A stretch of 45,998 nt of DNA from JBBIJR01 sp037445875 (lineage in GTDB: Bacteria > CLD3 > SB21). This document shows, one piece after another, positions 8,619-16,248 of this stretch. The notes under the pieces were generated by a model that was given only the letters and a program-made list of their open reading frames with translations, had not been told where the DNA came from and did no database searches. The position numbers and the translations under genes were made by a program. How positions within the stretch are numbered: the first letter of the stretch is position 1; every line of letters begins with the position of its first letter. The DNA lies in NCBI GenBank assembly GCA_037445875.1, contig JBBIJR010000022.1, positions 1 through 45,998 on the forward strand, given 5' to 3'.

Positions 8619-10064
8619 ATGAAGCATTTCTTGTTCGCAGTGGTTGTTGTCCTGGCGGCGGGATCGTTGGTTGCGCAGGAGTTTACCCCCATCGGTATCG
8701 GTCAGACCAATGCCATCTCCGGCAACGGCAAGATCGTCGTCGGATTTGATCTCATGAACGGATCGTTCTACTGGACCGCCGGAACCGGACAGGTTTTTGT
8801 ACCGGGCATGGAAGGTGTGTTCTTTGATGTCAATAACGACACGATGGCCGTGGGTCAATTCCGGGATCCGGAGACCCTGTATGCCGACAGTCTTCCGGCT
8901 CTTGTGGCCGGATACTGGCATCGCGGCGACTGGACGGCCATAGGCGGCCTGCCGGGTATCGAGCCGCTCGATGAAAATTCGTTTAGCTTTGCTTACGGGA
9001 TCTCCGGCGACGGTTCGACCATCGTAGGTAGCTGCTGGGTGCCGGGCTGGCGCACGGAGGCGTTCCGATGGGACGCCGTAAGCGGAATGAGAGGACTGGG
9101 CCGCCAGGGCGGACAGTCCAGCCGGGTCAACAAGGCGTCGTTCGACGGTTCCGTGCTGGCAGGATGGGACGCCGATGAGATGGTGGATCGCCGGCCCTTC
9201 ATGTGGCTGGATACCACCGCCGTCTACCTGGGCAGCCTGGATCCGACGTGGAACGGCGGCGAGGCGTACGACGTGAGTCCGGACGGCCACTATATTACCG
9301 GTATATCGGCCGGGATCGCCTTCTTGTGGACGGCGCAGGACAGTATGCAGGCGATATCGAGCCTTTCCGACTATCCGTGGGGCTCATGGGGTTTTGCCGT
9401 ATCTAACACGGGGATCGTCGCGGGACAGGTCGACCTTGGATTCTTCGATTACCAGGCCATGGTCCGGTTTCCCGGCCACAACGGCATGCTGCTCAAGGAT
9501 TACCTCCTCAGCAAAGGCGTCACGGACGTTGCCGATTGGCTGCTGGTTCAGATCAACGGTATTTCCGACGACGGTACGATGGTCTGCGGATGGGGAGTGG
9601 ATCTGAACAATCCCTGGGTGTACCAGTCGTTCATCGTCAAACTGGGCGATGCCGAGGATCCGAACTCTCCGGAAAATTTCACGGCAACAAGCGACGGAAG
9701 CACACCCACTTCAATGCTCCTCACGTGGGACGATCCGACGACGTATTTCGACGGAGATTCGCTGACGTTTTTCACGATCGAAATCACCCGTAACGGCGTG
9801 CCGATCGCGTCCGTCCCGATGGGCACGGAGACGTACACCGACAACGGTTTGACGAGCGGCGAGGTGTATGCATACGAAGCGTGGGCCAGGGATGCCAACG
9901 ACAGCACGAGCAGCCATGTGAGCGCGTCGTGGATGGCAGGCGGGTGGGTGCCCGTGATGGCCGTTGATCCGAACCATGAACACTCCAATCAGATCGACCG
10001 GGTGAACATGAGTTTTTCAAACAACTTTGGCGATGGCTTCTTGAGACGAATCAGATTGGCATAG
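8619..10064 (+). CDS. Secreted HAF-type repeat protein with fibronectin III domain, probably C-terminally truncated
   Basis: The start is ATG 8619, preceded by a good ribosome site (AAAGGAG); the longer frame upstream lacks one. A signal peptide ('HFLFAVVVVLAAGSLVAQ') precedes repeats of the HAF kind: 'AISGNGKIVVGFD', 'GISGDGSTIVGSCW', 'DVSPDGHYITGIS', 'GISDDGTMVCGWG'. These alternate with 'F.W' blades and suggest an extracellular propeller. Residues ~351-440 form an FnIII domain. After 'HSNQIDRVN' the sequence loses family character and stops within 60 residues, overlapping the convergent nuclease gene by 76 bp. Relatives in this phylum usually end in a sorting domain; none is present. I infer that the tail was replaced when the following island inserted. 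Function beyond an extracellular surface protein is unknown. Confidence 0.75.
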   Translation: MKHFLFAVVVVLAAGSLVAQEFTPIGIGQTNAISGNGKIVVGFDLMNGSFYWTAGTGQVFVPGMEGVFFDVNNDTMAVGQFRDPETLYADSLPALVAGYWHRGDWTAIGGLPGIEPLDENSFSFAYGISGDGSTIVGSCWVPGWRTEAFRWDAVSGMRGLGRQGGQSSRVNKASFDGSVLAGWDADEMVDRRPFMWLDTTAVYLGSLDPTWNGGEAYDVSPDGHYITGISAGIAFLWTAQDSMQAISSLSDYPWGSWGFAVSNTGIVAGQVDLGFFDYQAMVRFPGHNGMLLKDYLLSKGVTDVADWLLVQINGISDDGTMVCGWGVDLNNPWVYQSFIVKLGDAEDPNSPENFTATSDGSTPTSMLLTWDDPTTYFDGDSLTFFTIEITRNGVPIASVPMGTETYTDNGLTSGEVYAYEAWARDANDSTSSHVSASWMAGGWVPVMAVDPNHEHSNQIDRVNMSFSNNFGDGFLRRIRLA

Positions 10065-10609
10065 GCGATCCGGTTTCCCTCGTTATCGAACAACCGGTAC
10101 CGTATGCCATCGGTGACCAGGAGGTCACAGGACACCTTCAGTCTGTTTGCGTACACTCTTGCTTGTCCGAAGGCGCTTTCTGCCGCCGTATCTATCCCCT
10201 TGGCTTCAATGATTAGTACTATGTTCTCAGGAATGCGTGGTAACTTCCTGAAAAGTACAATATCCGCATTCTTCCATTTGATGGCCACGTATTCTGTCGT
10301 CCAGCCAAGAGATTTCAGCAGGGGCACGACGAGATGTGCGATCATTTCATCTTCGGAAGGGACGGCGATGTATTTCTGTGCACTCCAAAATTGGGGAAAA
10401 ATGTCACGTGCCTCTGCCACGAGATCTGCAAGGTTGGTCGGACATTCAGGAAGCTCTTCTTCTTCACAAGGAAGGAGCGGCAGTGGGGCTTCTATCCAGG
10501 CGGACGGCTCGGAATGCAAAACCTGTTGGACCAAATTGGTTACTTCCGTGCACCACGTGCGCGAAAACCTCGCCGGTTTGGCTCCGAACACATTGGAATC
10601 CACAGCCAT
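9989..10609 (-). CDS. HsdR N-terminal-like (PD-(D/E)XK) nuclease domain protein
   Basis: The frame is open from 10690; the first plausible internal start is ATG at 10609 ('MAVDSNVFGAK'), without a clear ribosome site. The domain resembles the N-terminal part of type I restriction R subunits: 'SEDEMIAHLVVPLLKSLGW', then the nuclease core with D in 'WKNADIVLF' and E/K in 'IVLIIEAKG', then 'FGQARVYANRL' and 'LLVTDGIRYRLFD'. No helicase region follows, so it is a stand-alone nuclease domain of ~200 residues. It overlaps the upstream membrane-protein frame by ~146 bp in a different phase, which suggests one frameshifted gene (membrane domain then nuclease). Base composition is lower in GC than the flanks. 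Either a cellular defence/repair nuclease or a remnant. Confidence 0.65.
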   Translation of the reverse strand: MAVDSNVFGAKPARFSRTWCTEVTNLVQQVLHSEPSAWIEAPLPLLPCEEEELPECPTNLADLVAEARDIFPQFWSAQKYIAVPSEDEMIAHLVVPLLKSLGWTTEYVAIKWKNADIVLFRKLPRIPENIVLIIEAKGIDTAAESAFGQARVYANRLKVSCDLLVTDGIRYRLFDNEGNRIAYANLIRLKKPSPKLFEKLMFTRSI

Positions 10610-11303
10610 TTTGCAGATATGTACCGTTATCGAAAGAAACGGGCCAGCAAACGGCCAGAATTGAGAACGCCACGGAGAGGAAAACAACAAATATGCGGAT
10701 TCGGAGGCTAAAAAAGCCTACTTGTGACCTGTCGAGCTGCAATTCCGGAAATCGCAACATCTCAAGAATGTTAGCCAGGGATCGATCCTTGACAATTCTC
10801 CAGACACTGTGTAGTCCGAACAAAGACGCTGCATATCCCAGCAGACCAGACAATGTCCCAGAAAGCCAATGCGGTTGGTAAACATCCACGGTCCGAAGAT
10901 GCCACACGGAAAAGAGGCCAAGCAACCCAGCTGTCAAGGTCGTGTTTATGTGTACCGGCCCAACTACTTGAACATACACTGTCCTTTTTTGACGTTGTAT
11001 TTTCAAACGTCGCACGATGTCTCGCGTGTTTCCACCACACTCAACATGGATAACGAGTCTGGCAACACCTGTTGTTGATAGCGGTAATGCGAAATATAAA
11101 TGGACTGGGGCCGCGGCAAGTACAATGGACTCATCTTGACGTTTGCTCATATCAGGCGTCAAGTAGCCGTTAAACCGCTCTTTTCCCATCTGGATGTAGC
11201 ATGATTTCAAAGTCGACCTGTTGGGAGTGAACTCAATAACGCTAACACATAGTTTGACGTTCGTCTCAGTCCATTCTGCGTCCAAACGGATTTCAATTGC
11301 CAT
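10464..11303 (-). CDS. Membrane protein of unknown function, probably frameshifted into the downstream nuclease domain
   Basis: The start at 11303 is set by GGAGGT seven bases upstream; the longer GTG start (11318) would read through that site. The N-terminal ~120 residues are soluble and beta-rich ('FTPNRSTLKSCYIQMGKE'). Hydrophobic segments follow near 'TTLTAGLLGLFSVWHL', 'LSGLLGYAASLFGLHSVW' and 'IRIFVVFLSVAFSILAVCW'. After the last one this frame becomes poorly protein-like ('VRSQTGEVFAHVVHG'), while the alternate frame takes up a sensible nuclease domain. I therefore infer a frameshift (real or sequencing) between ~10600 and 10640, giving an original membrane-anchored nuclease of ~420 residues. 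No family recognised for the membrane part. Confidence 0.55.
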   Translation of the reverse strand: MAIEIRLDAEWTETNVKLCVSVIEFTPNRSTLKSCYIQMGKERFNGYLTPDMSKRQDESIVLAAAPVHLYFALPLSTTGVARLVIHVECGGNTRDIVRRLKIQRQKRTVYVQVVGPVHINTTLTAGLLGLFSVWHLRTVDVYQPHWLSGTLSGLLGYAASLFGLHSVWRIVKDRSLANILEMLRFPELQLDRSQVGFFSLRIRIFVVFLSVAFSILAVCWPVSFDNGTYLQNGCGFQCVRSQTGEVFAHVVHGSNQFGPTGFAFRAVRLDRSPTAAPSL

Positions 11304-11484
11304 GGAACTTACCTCCACAGGGTTTCAACTTGGAGACGAAACCGCAGCTACTCGCTACCTAAGCTTGCACTGCGGAGCCGCTCGGTACGCTTCGACGCGC
11401 CCCAGTCGCCGTGTGCCTGCCTATCCATTTCCGGACGTTACCAGCGATGGTTTTTCGGCCAGTATCCTGGTCTGTAAAAGAAGA

Positions 11485-12519
11485 CTACTGAAACAGCTCC
11501 GTCACCGAGCAACTGACCGAGAACTCTGACACGATGGTCCATTCCTTCGTTTCGACGTTTTGTTCCAGGCCGGCCTTAAGGTTCAGCCATGCGGCCTTTC
11601 GAAGCCGGAATTCCGCTCCACCGGAGCCGGACACATTCCAGTCGCTTTCAACGTCCTTACGCGCTTGCCCTTCGAGATAAGCCTTGAATCTGTTCGACCC
11701 GACGTAAAAGCGAGCGGGCAGAGCTACCGTTAATTGCTTGTCCTTCTCACCCTCTGCGGCTTCCCAGGCCAAGTTTGCGCTGACTACTCCCTGTCCCCAA
11801 ACGGACAGTGGAAACGCGAAACTGCCCCAAAACGCAAGCGTGTGAACGCGCAGGTTCTTAAGAAGAGAGTCCTTGAAGGTCGTCTTGAAAGCCACTGCCA
11901 TATCAATCGCGGTCTTGTTCCACGTCGAATCACGCAATTCCTTGATCCGAGCCAATTCACTGTCAACCCCGGATGGTACAATAACGTCAGATTCTTCGTC
12001 ATTGCGAGGAGCGCCGGTTCTTCCCGTCGCGGCTTTCTCATTCAAATTTGTAGTAAGGTCAGTGATACGTTTGATGATGTCCTCATTCATTCGCAGATCG
12101 CTATTGTCGACAAGGCTGACACGAAGGCCGGCAGCCAACTCGGAAAGTTTTCCGTCCTGACCTCTCTTGACGGCGGCGGATAGACGGGTTTGGTAGAATA
12201 GCCGCCGCTTTCTGTACCGATAGATGGACAGCCGTTTTCCGTCTATGAGGAGGCCCGGAGAGAATTCTACTGCCCACAATTCGGGCACACTGATCCCGTC
12301 GTTCGACCCGGAGAAATCGGAAAACGACACAACCAGGTCCCGAGCTGTGCCGGGTCTCAGTATTCTGCTCTGATCGATTTCTATCAATTTGAAAGCGGGG
12401 GATTCGGGAACCGATAGGTCAGCGACATAGTCGGAAGCGCTTTCGCCAGACGGTTGAGCAGTAACCGAAAGGAGAACGCAAGTGGACGTCAGGAGCAGGG
12501 ACAGAATGAACGTTTTCAT
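11485..12519 (-). CDS. Secreted protein with barrel-like C-terminal half, unknown function
   Basis: The 344-residue product has a clear signal peptide ('TFILSLLLTSTCVLLSVTAQ'). The middle part carries charged, helical sequence ('EDIIKRITDLTTNLNEKA', 'SELARIKELRDSTWNK'). The last ~130 residues are alternating aromatic/charged strands ('AFWGSFAFPLSVWGQG', 'VALPARFYVGSNRFKAYLEG', 'AEFRLRKAAWLNLKAGLE') as in outer-membrane beta-barrels. It is separated by two bases from the small gene upstream and so belongs to the patatin transcription unit. I recognise no named family. An outer-membrane or periplasmic role is inferred from composition only. Confidence 0.65.
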   Translation of the reverse strand: MKTFILSLLLTSTCVLLSVTAQPSGESASDYVADLSVPESPAFKLIEIDQSRILRPGTARDLVVSFSDFSGSNDGISVPELWAVEFSPGLLIDGKRLSIYRYRKRRLFYQTRLSAAVKRGQDGKLSELAAGLRVSLVDNSDLRMNEDIIKRITDLTTNLNEKAATGRTGAPRNDEESDVIVPSGVDSELARIKELRDSTWNKTAIDMAVAFKTTFKDSLLKNLRVHTLAFWGSFAFPLSVWGQGVVSANLAWEAAEGEKDKQLTVALPARFYVGSNRFKAYLEGQARKDVESDWNVSGSGGAEFRLRKAAWLNLKAGLEQNVETKEWTIVSEFSVSCSVTELFQ

Positions 12520-12521
12520 GA

Positions 12522-12890
12522 TTACTCTCCTATCAGTCTGAAGAATAAGTCCACCGTTACGGCAGGTTGATCGGATTCACCGGAAACGAACTCGGTCCCG
12601 ACCACTGTCCCGTCCTGCATTACTTTGAGCTCGACGTAGTAGTTCTTCATCGGAGGCAGTATCGCCACCGTGACAAAACACTCGACAATTCTTTCATGGT
12701 TGTCCTTTAGAGGCTGCGGGAGATCGTATCGATCATCCTGAGTATTGATGAAATTACCAGACCATTCTTTTACCTTCTTGTTTTCTAGAGGCTCCCACAA
12801 AATGAGGTCGTAGGATCCGGGCTGCGCATAGCCGCAGATGACCTCGACGGAGAGCTTGCCTCCGTCCTTGTTGAACTTGATCTTCTTCAT
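12522..12890 (-). CDS. Small beta-rich protein of unknown function
   Basis: The start at 12890 ('MKKIKFNKDGG') follows a GGAGG ribosome site; the longer frame to 12941 runs into the patatin gene. The 122-residue product has no signal peptide or membrane helix. Strand-like segments ('KLSVEVICGYAQPGSYDLILWE', 'VECFVTVAILPPMKNYYVELKVM', 'AVTVDLFFRLIGE') suggest a compact beta-sandwich. It lies 13 bp after the patatin gene and 2 bp before the secreted-protein gene, so all three should be cotranscribed. No family recognised; it may be a binding partner of one of its neighbours. Confidence 0.65.
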   Translation of the reverse strand: MKKIKFNKDGGKLSVEVICGYAQPGSYDLILWEPLENKKVKEWSGNFINTQDDRYDLPQPLKDNHERIVECFVTVAILPPMKNYYVELKVMQDGTVVGTEFVSGESDQPAVTVDLFFRLIGE

Positions 12891-12903
12891 GGTACCTCCG
12901 TTA

Positions 12904-14151
12904 TTATTTGTCCATTCTGAAGTCAATAATGTACCGCTCAAAATCCCACGTCTTCATCCGTTCGAGCGCCGCATCGACGCCGTTTTCGAACAGGCGGATT
13001 TTGTCCTCGTCTTTGAGATCGAAGTCCGTCGTCTCGACCTTCCGTCCGCCGGCCACTTCGTTGCTGATGCGGATGATCCGCTCTCTGGCGTGCGGACTGT
13101 CGTGGATGTAAGCCTTGTCCCCGTAGTCCGTGGCAGTCTGGAAGATGGCCTTGCCGAGTTGAATGAGGTTGCCGATCTTCCTCGGCTTGGGCTTCGTGCC
13201 CTTTTCCTCGTCGATCAGCAAGCCAAACGTGGGGCATCGCGGACTCGCATAGTTTCCGGTGTTCCCATGCCGGCCGGCGTCGAAGATGGCCAGCGGGAAA
13301 TTCGACACGACGCCGCCGTCCACTAACGTGGTGTCGGGCGGGCGGAGCAGGTTGGATTCATGCGTGAACCGGTCCAGGGTGAACGGCTCGAAGAAGATCG
13401 GAATGGACATCGAGGCGCGCACGAGATCGGATAAAAGCAGGGGATGCTCGTCCCTGACGTACAGATGGAGATCGCGGGGCAGGACCGTGCGCTCGGCATG
13501 GGAGACGTCGGAGGTTATGATGGCGAAGTCGCTCTCCTGGCCGGCCTGTCGATGGTCGGACATCATCCGGCGAAGCTCGGACACCGTAAAATCCGCCCCG
13601 CCGTTCAGGCGTTTGAGTTCACCGCGCATGAATTCCCGGAACTTGTTGCCGGGATTCAATCCGAGGTTCGCAATCAGGTCGGCCGCGTTGGCCAGCAGGA
13701 GCGCACCGCGTTTGATCTTGCTGAGGACCTTGCCGATGGCATTGTCCGGCGCGGCTTCGTTCATAGCCTTGACGAGCTGGCGGGCGTTCCAGCCGCCGTC
13801 GACGAAGGAGAAGAAATCGAGGTTGGCCAGGATTTCGAGCTGGGCGACCGACCGGCGGTCGCTGAGCTTCGGCCCCGCGGCGAACAGCAGTACGGCATTG
13901 ATCGCGCCGGCCGACGTGCCCGCCACTTTGCGGAACCGCAGGCCGAGTTCCTCGAGCGCCCACAGCGCACCGACGGTGGCGATGCCTTTGACACCGCCGC
14001 CTTCCAGCACGACGTCGATCAGGCCAACCTTCGAACCATGGCCGCCGTCAATGAGAAGGCGGGTGGCTTTGGCAAGATCAAACGTTGTCTTTGCCTCAGT
14101 CATTCTTGACCGCACGGCAGCGGTCAGAAACTGCTCAATCGCAAGCGGCAT
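12904..14151 (-). CDS. Patatin-like phospholipase
   Basis: The start at 14151 is supported by GGAG seven bases upstream, giving 415 residues. All patatin elements are present: oxyanion-hole GGGVKG (51-56), nucleophile elbow GTSAG with S80, and the catalytic Asp in the DGG motif (D278, 'TTLVDGGVVSNFPL'). The Ser-Asp dyad hydrolyses acyl esters of membrane lipids. There is no signal peptide, so the enzyme acts from the cytoplasm or is a specialised effector. It is the first gene of a minus-strand unit with two unrecognised genes and, farther on, a membrane/nuclease protein. Patatins serve as membrane-damaging effectors in some phage-defence systems, but no cyclase or sensor gene is present, so a defence role is only a possibility. 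Confidence 0.88.
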   Translation of the reverse strand: MPLAIEQFLTAAVRSRMTEAKTTFDLAKATRLLIDGGHGSKVGLIDVVLEGGGVKGIATVGALWALEELGLRFRKVAGTSAGAINAVLLFAAGPKLSDRRSVAQLEILANLDFFSFVDGGWNARQLVKAMNEAAPDNAIGKVLSKIKRGALLLANAADLIANLGLNPGNKFREFMRGELKRLNGGADFTVSELRRMMSDHRQAGQESDFAIITSDVSHAERTVLPRDLHLYVRDEHPLLLSDLVRASMSIPIFFEPFTLDRFTHESNLLRPPDTTLVDGGVVSNFPLAIFDAGRHGNTGNYASPRCPTFGLLIDEEKGTKPKPRKIGNLIQLGKAIFQTATDYGDKAYIHDSPHARERIIRISNEVAGGRKVETTDFDLKDEDKIRLFENGVDAALERMKTWDFERYIIDFRMDK

Positions 14152-14432
14152 CGTGGCTCCGCGTGTGCGTTCGTGAGTGTAACTCTCTACTGAATCGTAA
14201 CAAAGGAAGTCAAGCCGCTCAGCAACCGGGGTACACGGCCCGTCGTCCCCGAATCCCATTCAGACAGGCTTTCCGTCCACCGGGCCCGCCTGGGAGGCGG
14301 ACCCGGGTTGGTCCTGGTTCGTCAAGCAATCCGTCAGGAGCCGACCCGTGAGGTGATCGCGGGGCAGGACTCCAGGCCAGATCAGATCCCCCGCACAGAT
14401 CGATTCTCTGGGTGCGACAAAGACCACGGCCC

Positions 14433-14472
14433 NNNNNNNNNNNNNNNNNNNNNNNNNNNNNNNNNNNNNNNN
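14433..14472. other. Assembly gap (40 N)
   Basis: Forty Ns in an otherwise gene-free interval; true length unknown. Confidence 0.98.
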
Positions 14473-14529
14473 CAACTCCGCTAAGAGTATTATCGAAAAC
14501 ATTTCCGCGCAAGGACGAGAATCGCCGGT

Positions 14530-14555
14530 AAAAAGCGCCGGTAATTTCCGCCGGC
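14530..14555 (-). terminator. Weak candidate terminator of the AraC-type gene
   Basis: On the minus strand GCCGG and CCGGC pair around a nine-base loop, followed by GC and five Ts, about 25 bp beyond the stop of the AraC-type gene. The five-base stem makes this tentative. Confidence 0.35.
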
Positions 14556-14580
14556 CAATTTCGCATCTTGCCGACTCCTC

Positions 14581-14940
14581 TCATGCGGCCCTGCGCCTTG
14601 CCGGACGCACCCTCGCAGCCAGGGCACGGCGGCGATACTCCACCGGCGATATCCCAAAATGACGGCGAAAAGCGCCGCGAAAACTCCGCGGACTGGCGTA
14701 TCCCACGGCGCGCGATACGTCCTGGATAGGAAGTTTCCGTGTTCTCAAATGCCGGATGGCTTCCTGGACCCGAAAACGCTCGATCAATGCGGTCGGGTTT
14801 GTCTGCCACTCACGATAGACCAGTTCCCGCAAATACGACACGGATACGCCGAGACGCCTGGCGAACATCGCTACCGAAAAAGCGGGGTCGGTGAAACGAG
14901 TCTCTACCATGGTCATGATCTTCCGCGAAGTAGGAGGCAT
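14581..14940 (-). CDS. Short AraC-family DNA-binding protein
   Basis: The 119-residue product consists almost only of the two AraC helix-turn-helix motifs: 'VAMFARRLGVSVSYLRELVYRE' and 'IQDVSRAVGYASPRSFRGAFRRHFGISPVEYRR'. The usual N-terminal ligand or receiver domain is absent, and a stop-containing region precedes the start, so it is a naturally short or truncated regulator. The basic tail 'ARVRPARRRAA' is unusual. It is divergent from the CsgG-like gene across a 364-bp interval and might regulate it, but nothing in the sequence proves this. Confidence 0.8.
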   Translation of the reverse strand: MPPTSRKIMTMVETRFTDPAFSVAMFARRLGVSVSYLRELVYREWQTNPTALIERFRVQEAIRHLRTRKLPIQDVSRAVGYASPRSFRGAFRRHFGISPVEYRRRALAARVRPARRRAA

Positions 14941-15304
14941 GGTTCTCCCGGTTTTTTCTAAATAAGAGCCCAGAAGTAGGGAAATTGCACAAGCGGTCGC
15001 GAAATTTTTTTCGTTTTGGCAGCAATGCGACAGTAAAGCATGTGTTATCAGAGACTTACGATTTACCGAATGGGTCGAGGCAATAGTACAGTCGATTGGC
15101 GGAAAAGCCCCAACTTTCAGGATTGCGAACCCCGGGCTAAAGCCGTTTTCTTATTCGTCCCGGAATTCCGCGACCTGAAGGTCGTGACAATAGCGCGGTC
15201 AATCGCGGAAAGAGAGTTCAAGGCAAAGATTGAATCTGAAACAAAACCTGTTTACATTGACCGGTGCGGGGACATATGTGTGAAGCCAAACTCTGGAGGT
15301 CGAG
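14941..15304. other. Divergent intergenic region with two short palindromes
   Basis: 364 bp between the AraC-type and CsgG-like genes. It contains GGCT-AA-AGCC at 15135-15144 and CGACCT-GA-AGGTCG at 15171-15184, 26 bp apart, both with an ACCT/GGCT-type arm around a two-base purine loop. Such paired palindromes resemble interspersed REP-like elements. AT-rich stretches near 15005-15015 could serve as promoter for the minus-strand gene. No gene is seen. Confidence 0.5.
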
Positions 15305-16189
15305 ATGACACACCGACTACATATCTGGTGGGGAGCGGCAATTCTGGCCTTGACAACGGCCGGCCTGTGCGCGCAGCAGCGGATCAGTACCGAAGAAAAA
15401 CCCCGCGTGGCCGTCCTGTTGTTCGACGCCGCCAGGGTGAACGACAAACAGGTGTTCGACCGGGCGGGAGTGGAAGCATTTGCGGAAGCGGCCACCCAGA
15501 AGGTGGTCAACGCGTTCGTGGCCATGAAACGGTTCATTGTCGTGGAGCGGGCCGCGATCGACAAGATCCTGCAGGAACAGAACTTCCAGATGGGCGACCT
15601 GACCGATCCAAATACGGCGGCGAATTTCGGGCGTCTGTTGGGAACGGAGTACGTCGTGCAGGGCCGGATTCTGAACATGACCACGACGAAAAAGGAAAAG
15701 AAGTACCGCACGAGCGTGGAGATGAACGTGCGCATCATCGACGTGTCCACGGGAGAGATCAAAGCGTCCCGCGACCTTAAAGGACAGTCGGAGCCGAAGA
15801 AGGAACTCTCCGCCCGCATTGCGTACGCCGCGCTGGACGACATGGAGGGAAAGATCAAAGCCGGTCTGCGGGGCATCTTTCCCCTCGAGGGGAAGCTCAT
15901 CAAAGTCATCGATGCCGAGTCCAAGAAGGACAAAGAGAAGACGCTCGTGCTGATCAGCTGCGGCAAAGAAATCGGAGTTGCGGTAGGGGACAACTTCCAC
16001 GTCTACGAGGAAGAGTCGATCGAGATGGACGGGAAGACCTATCAGCGGCAGGTGTCGATCGGAAAGCTGAAGGTCAAACGAGTGGAACTGGACGGACTCT
16101 TCAGCCTCGCCGAGATCGTGGAGGGGGGCAAGAAGATCAAGGCGGCCCTGCAGGATGGGACGGAACTCAAGGTGGCATCGGCTGAATAG
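15305..16189 (+). CDS. CsgG-like (curli assembly/HfaB type) exported protein
   Basis: ATG 15305 follows GGAGG at seven bases. A signal peptide ends near 'GLCAQQ'. Residues ~32-170 match the CsgG fold: 'KPRVAVLLFDAARV', 'VNAFVAMKRFIVVERAAIDKILQEQNFQ', 'AANFGRLLGTEYVVQGRI', 'VRIIDVSTGEIKASRDLKG'. The C-terminal ~100 residues ('ISCGKEIGVAVGDNFHVYEE', 'IGKLKVKRVELDGLFSLAEIVEG') form a small beta domain as in FlgT-like proteins. There is no proper lipobox, unlike true curli pores, so the protein is probably periplasmic. No curli subunits (CsgA/B) are nearby. Many organisms carry such CsgG-like proteins of unknown role. Confidence 0.8.
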   Translation: MTHRLHIWWGAAILALTTAGLCAQQRISTEEKPRVAVLLFDAARVNDKQVFDRAGVEAFAEAATQKVVNAFVAMKRFIVVERAAIDKILQEQNFQMGDLTDPNTAANFGRLLGTEYVVQGRILNMTTTKKEKKYRTSVEMNVRIIDVSTGEIKASRDLKGQSEPKKELSARIAYAALDDMEGKIKAGLRGIFPLEGKLIKVIDAESKKDKEKTLVLISCGKEIGVAVGDNFHVYEEESIEMDGKTYQRQVSIGKLKVKRVELDGLFSLAEIVEGGKKIKAALQDGTELKVASAE

Positions 16190-16248
16190 GTTCCGCAGCT
16201 TCGTTCAATTGGTACTACCCCGTTCATCATGTTAGAGGAGAACGAACC

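Larger units (their letters stand above)
14152..14580. other. Non-coding interval with assembly gap
   Basis: Between the patatin start and the AraC-type gene lie ~430 bp, forty of them Ns (14433-14472). A GC-rich imperfect hairpin sits at ~14280-14304 (CGGGCCCGCCT paired with AGGCGGACCCG around a short loop) without a T-run. Reading frames across the interval show no recognisable protein. Something could be hidden in the gap. Confidence 0.6.

Noticed and set aside
12904..14151. CBASS effector (CapV-type patatin)
   Set aside because: No cyclic-nucleotide synthase, Cap2/Cap3 or other CBASS gene is in the window, so this name cannot be supported.
13259..14176. 305- and 221-residue plus-strand frames
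   Set aside because: Shadows of the patatin gene; the minus frame carries all catalytic motifs.
15040..15780. 246-residue plus-strand frame
   Set aside because: Overlaps the CsgG-like gene in another phase; the sequence is Arg/Gly-rich and unlike a protein.
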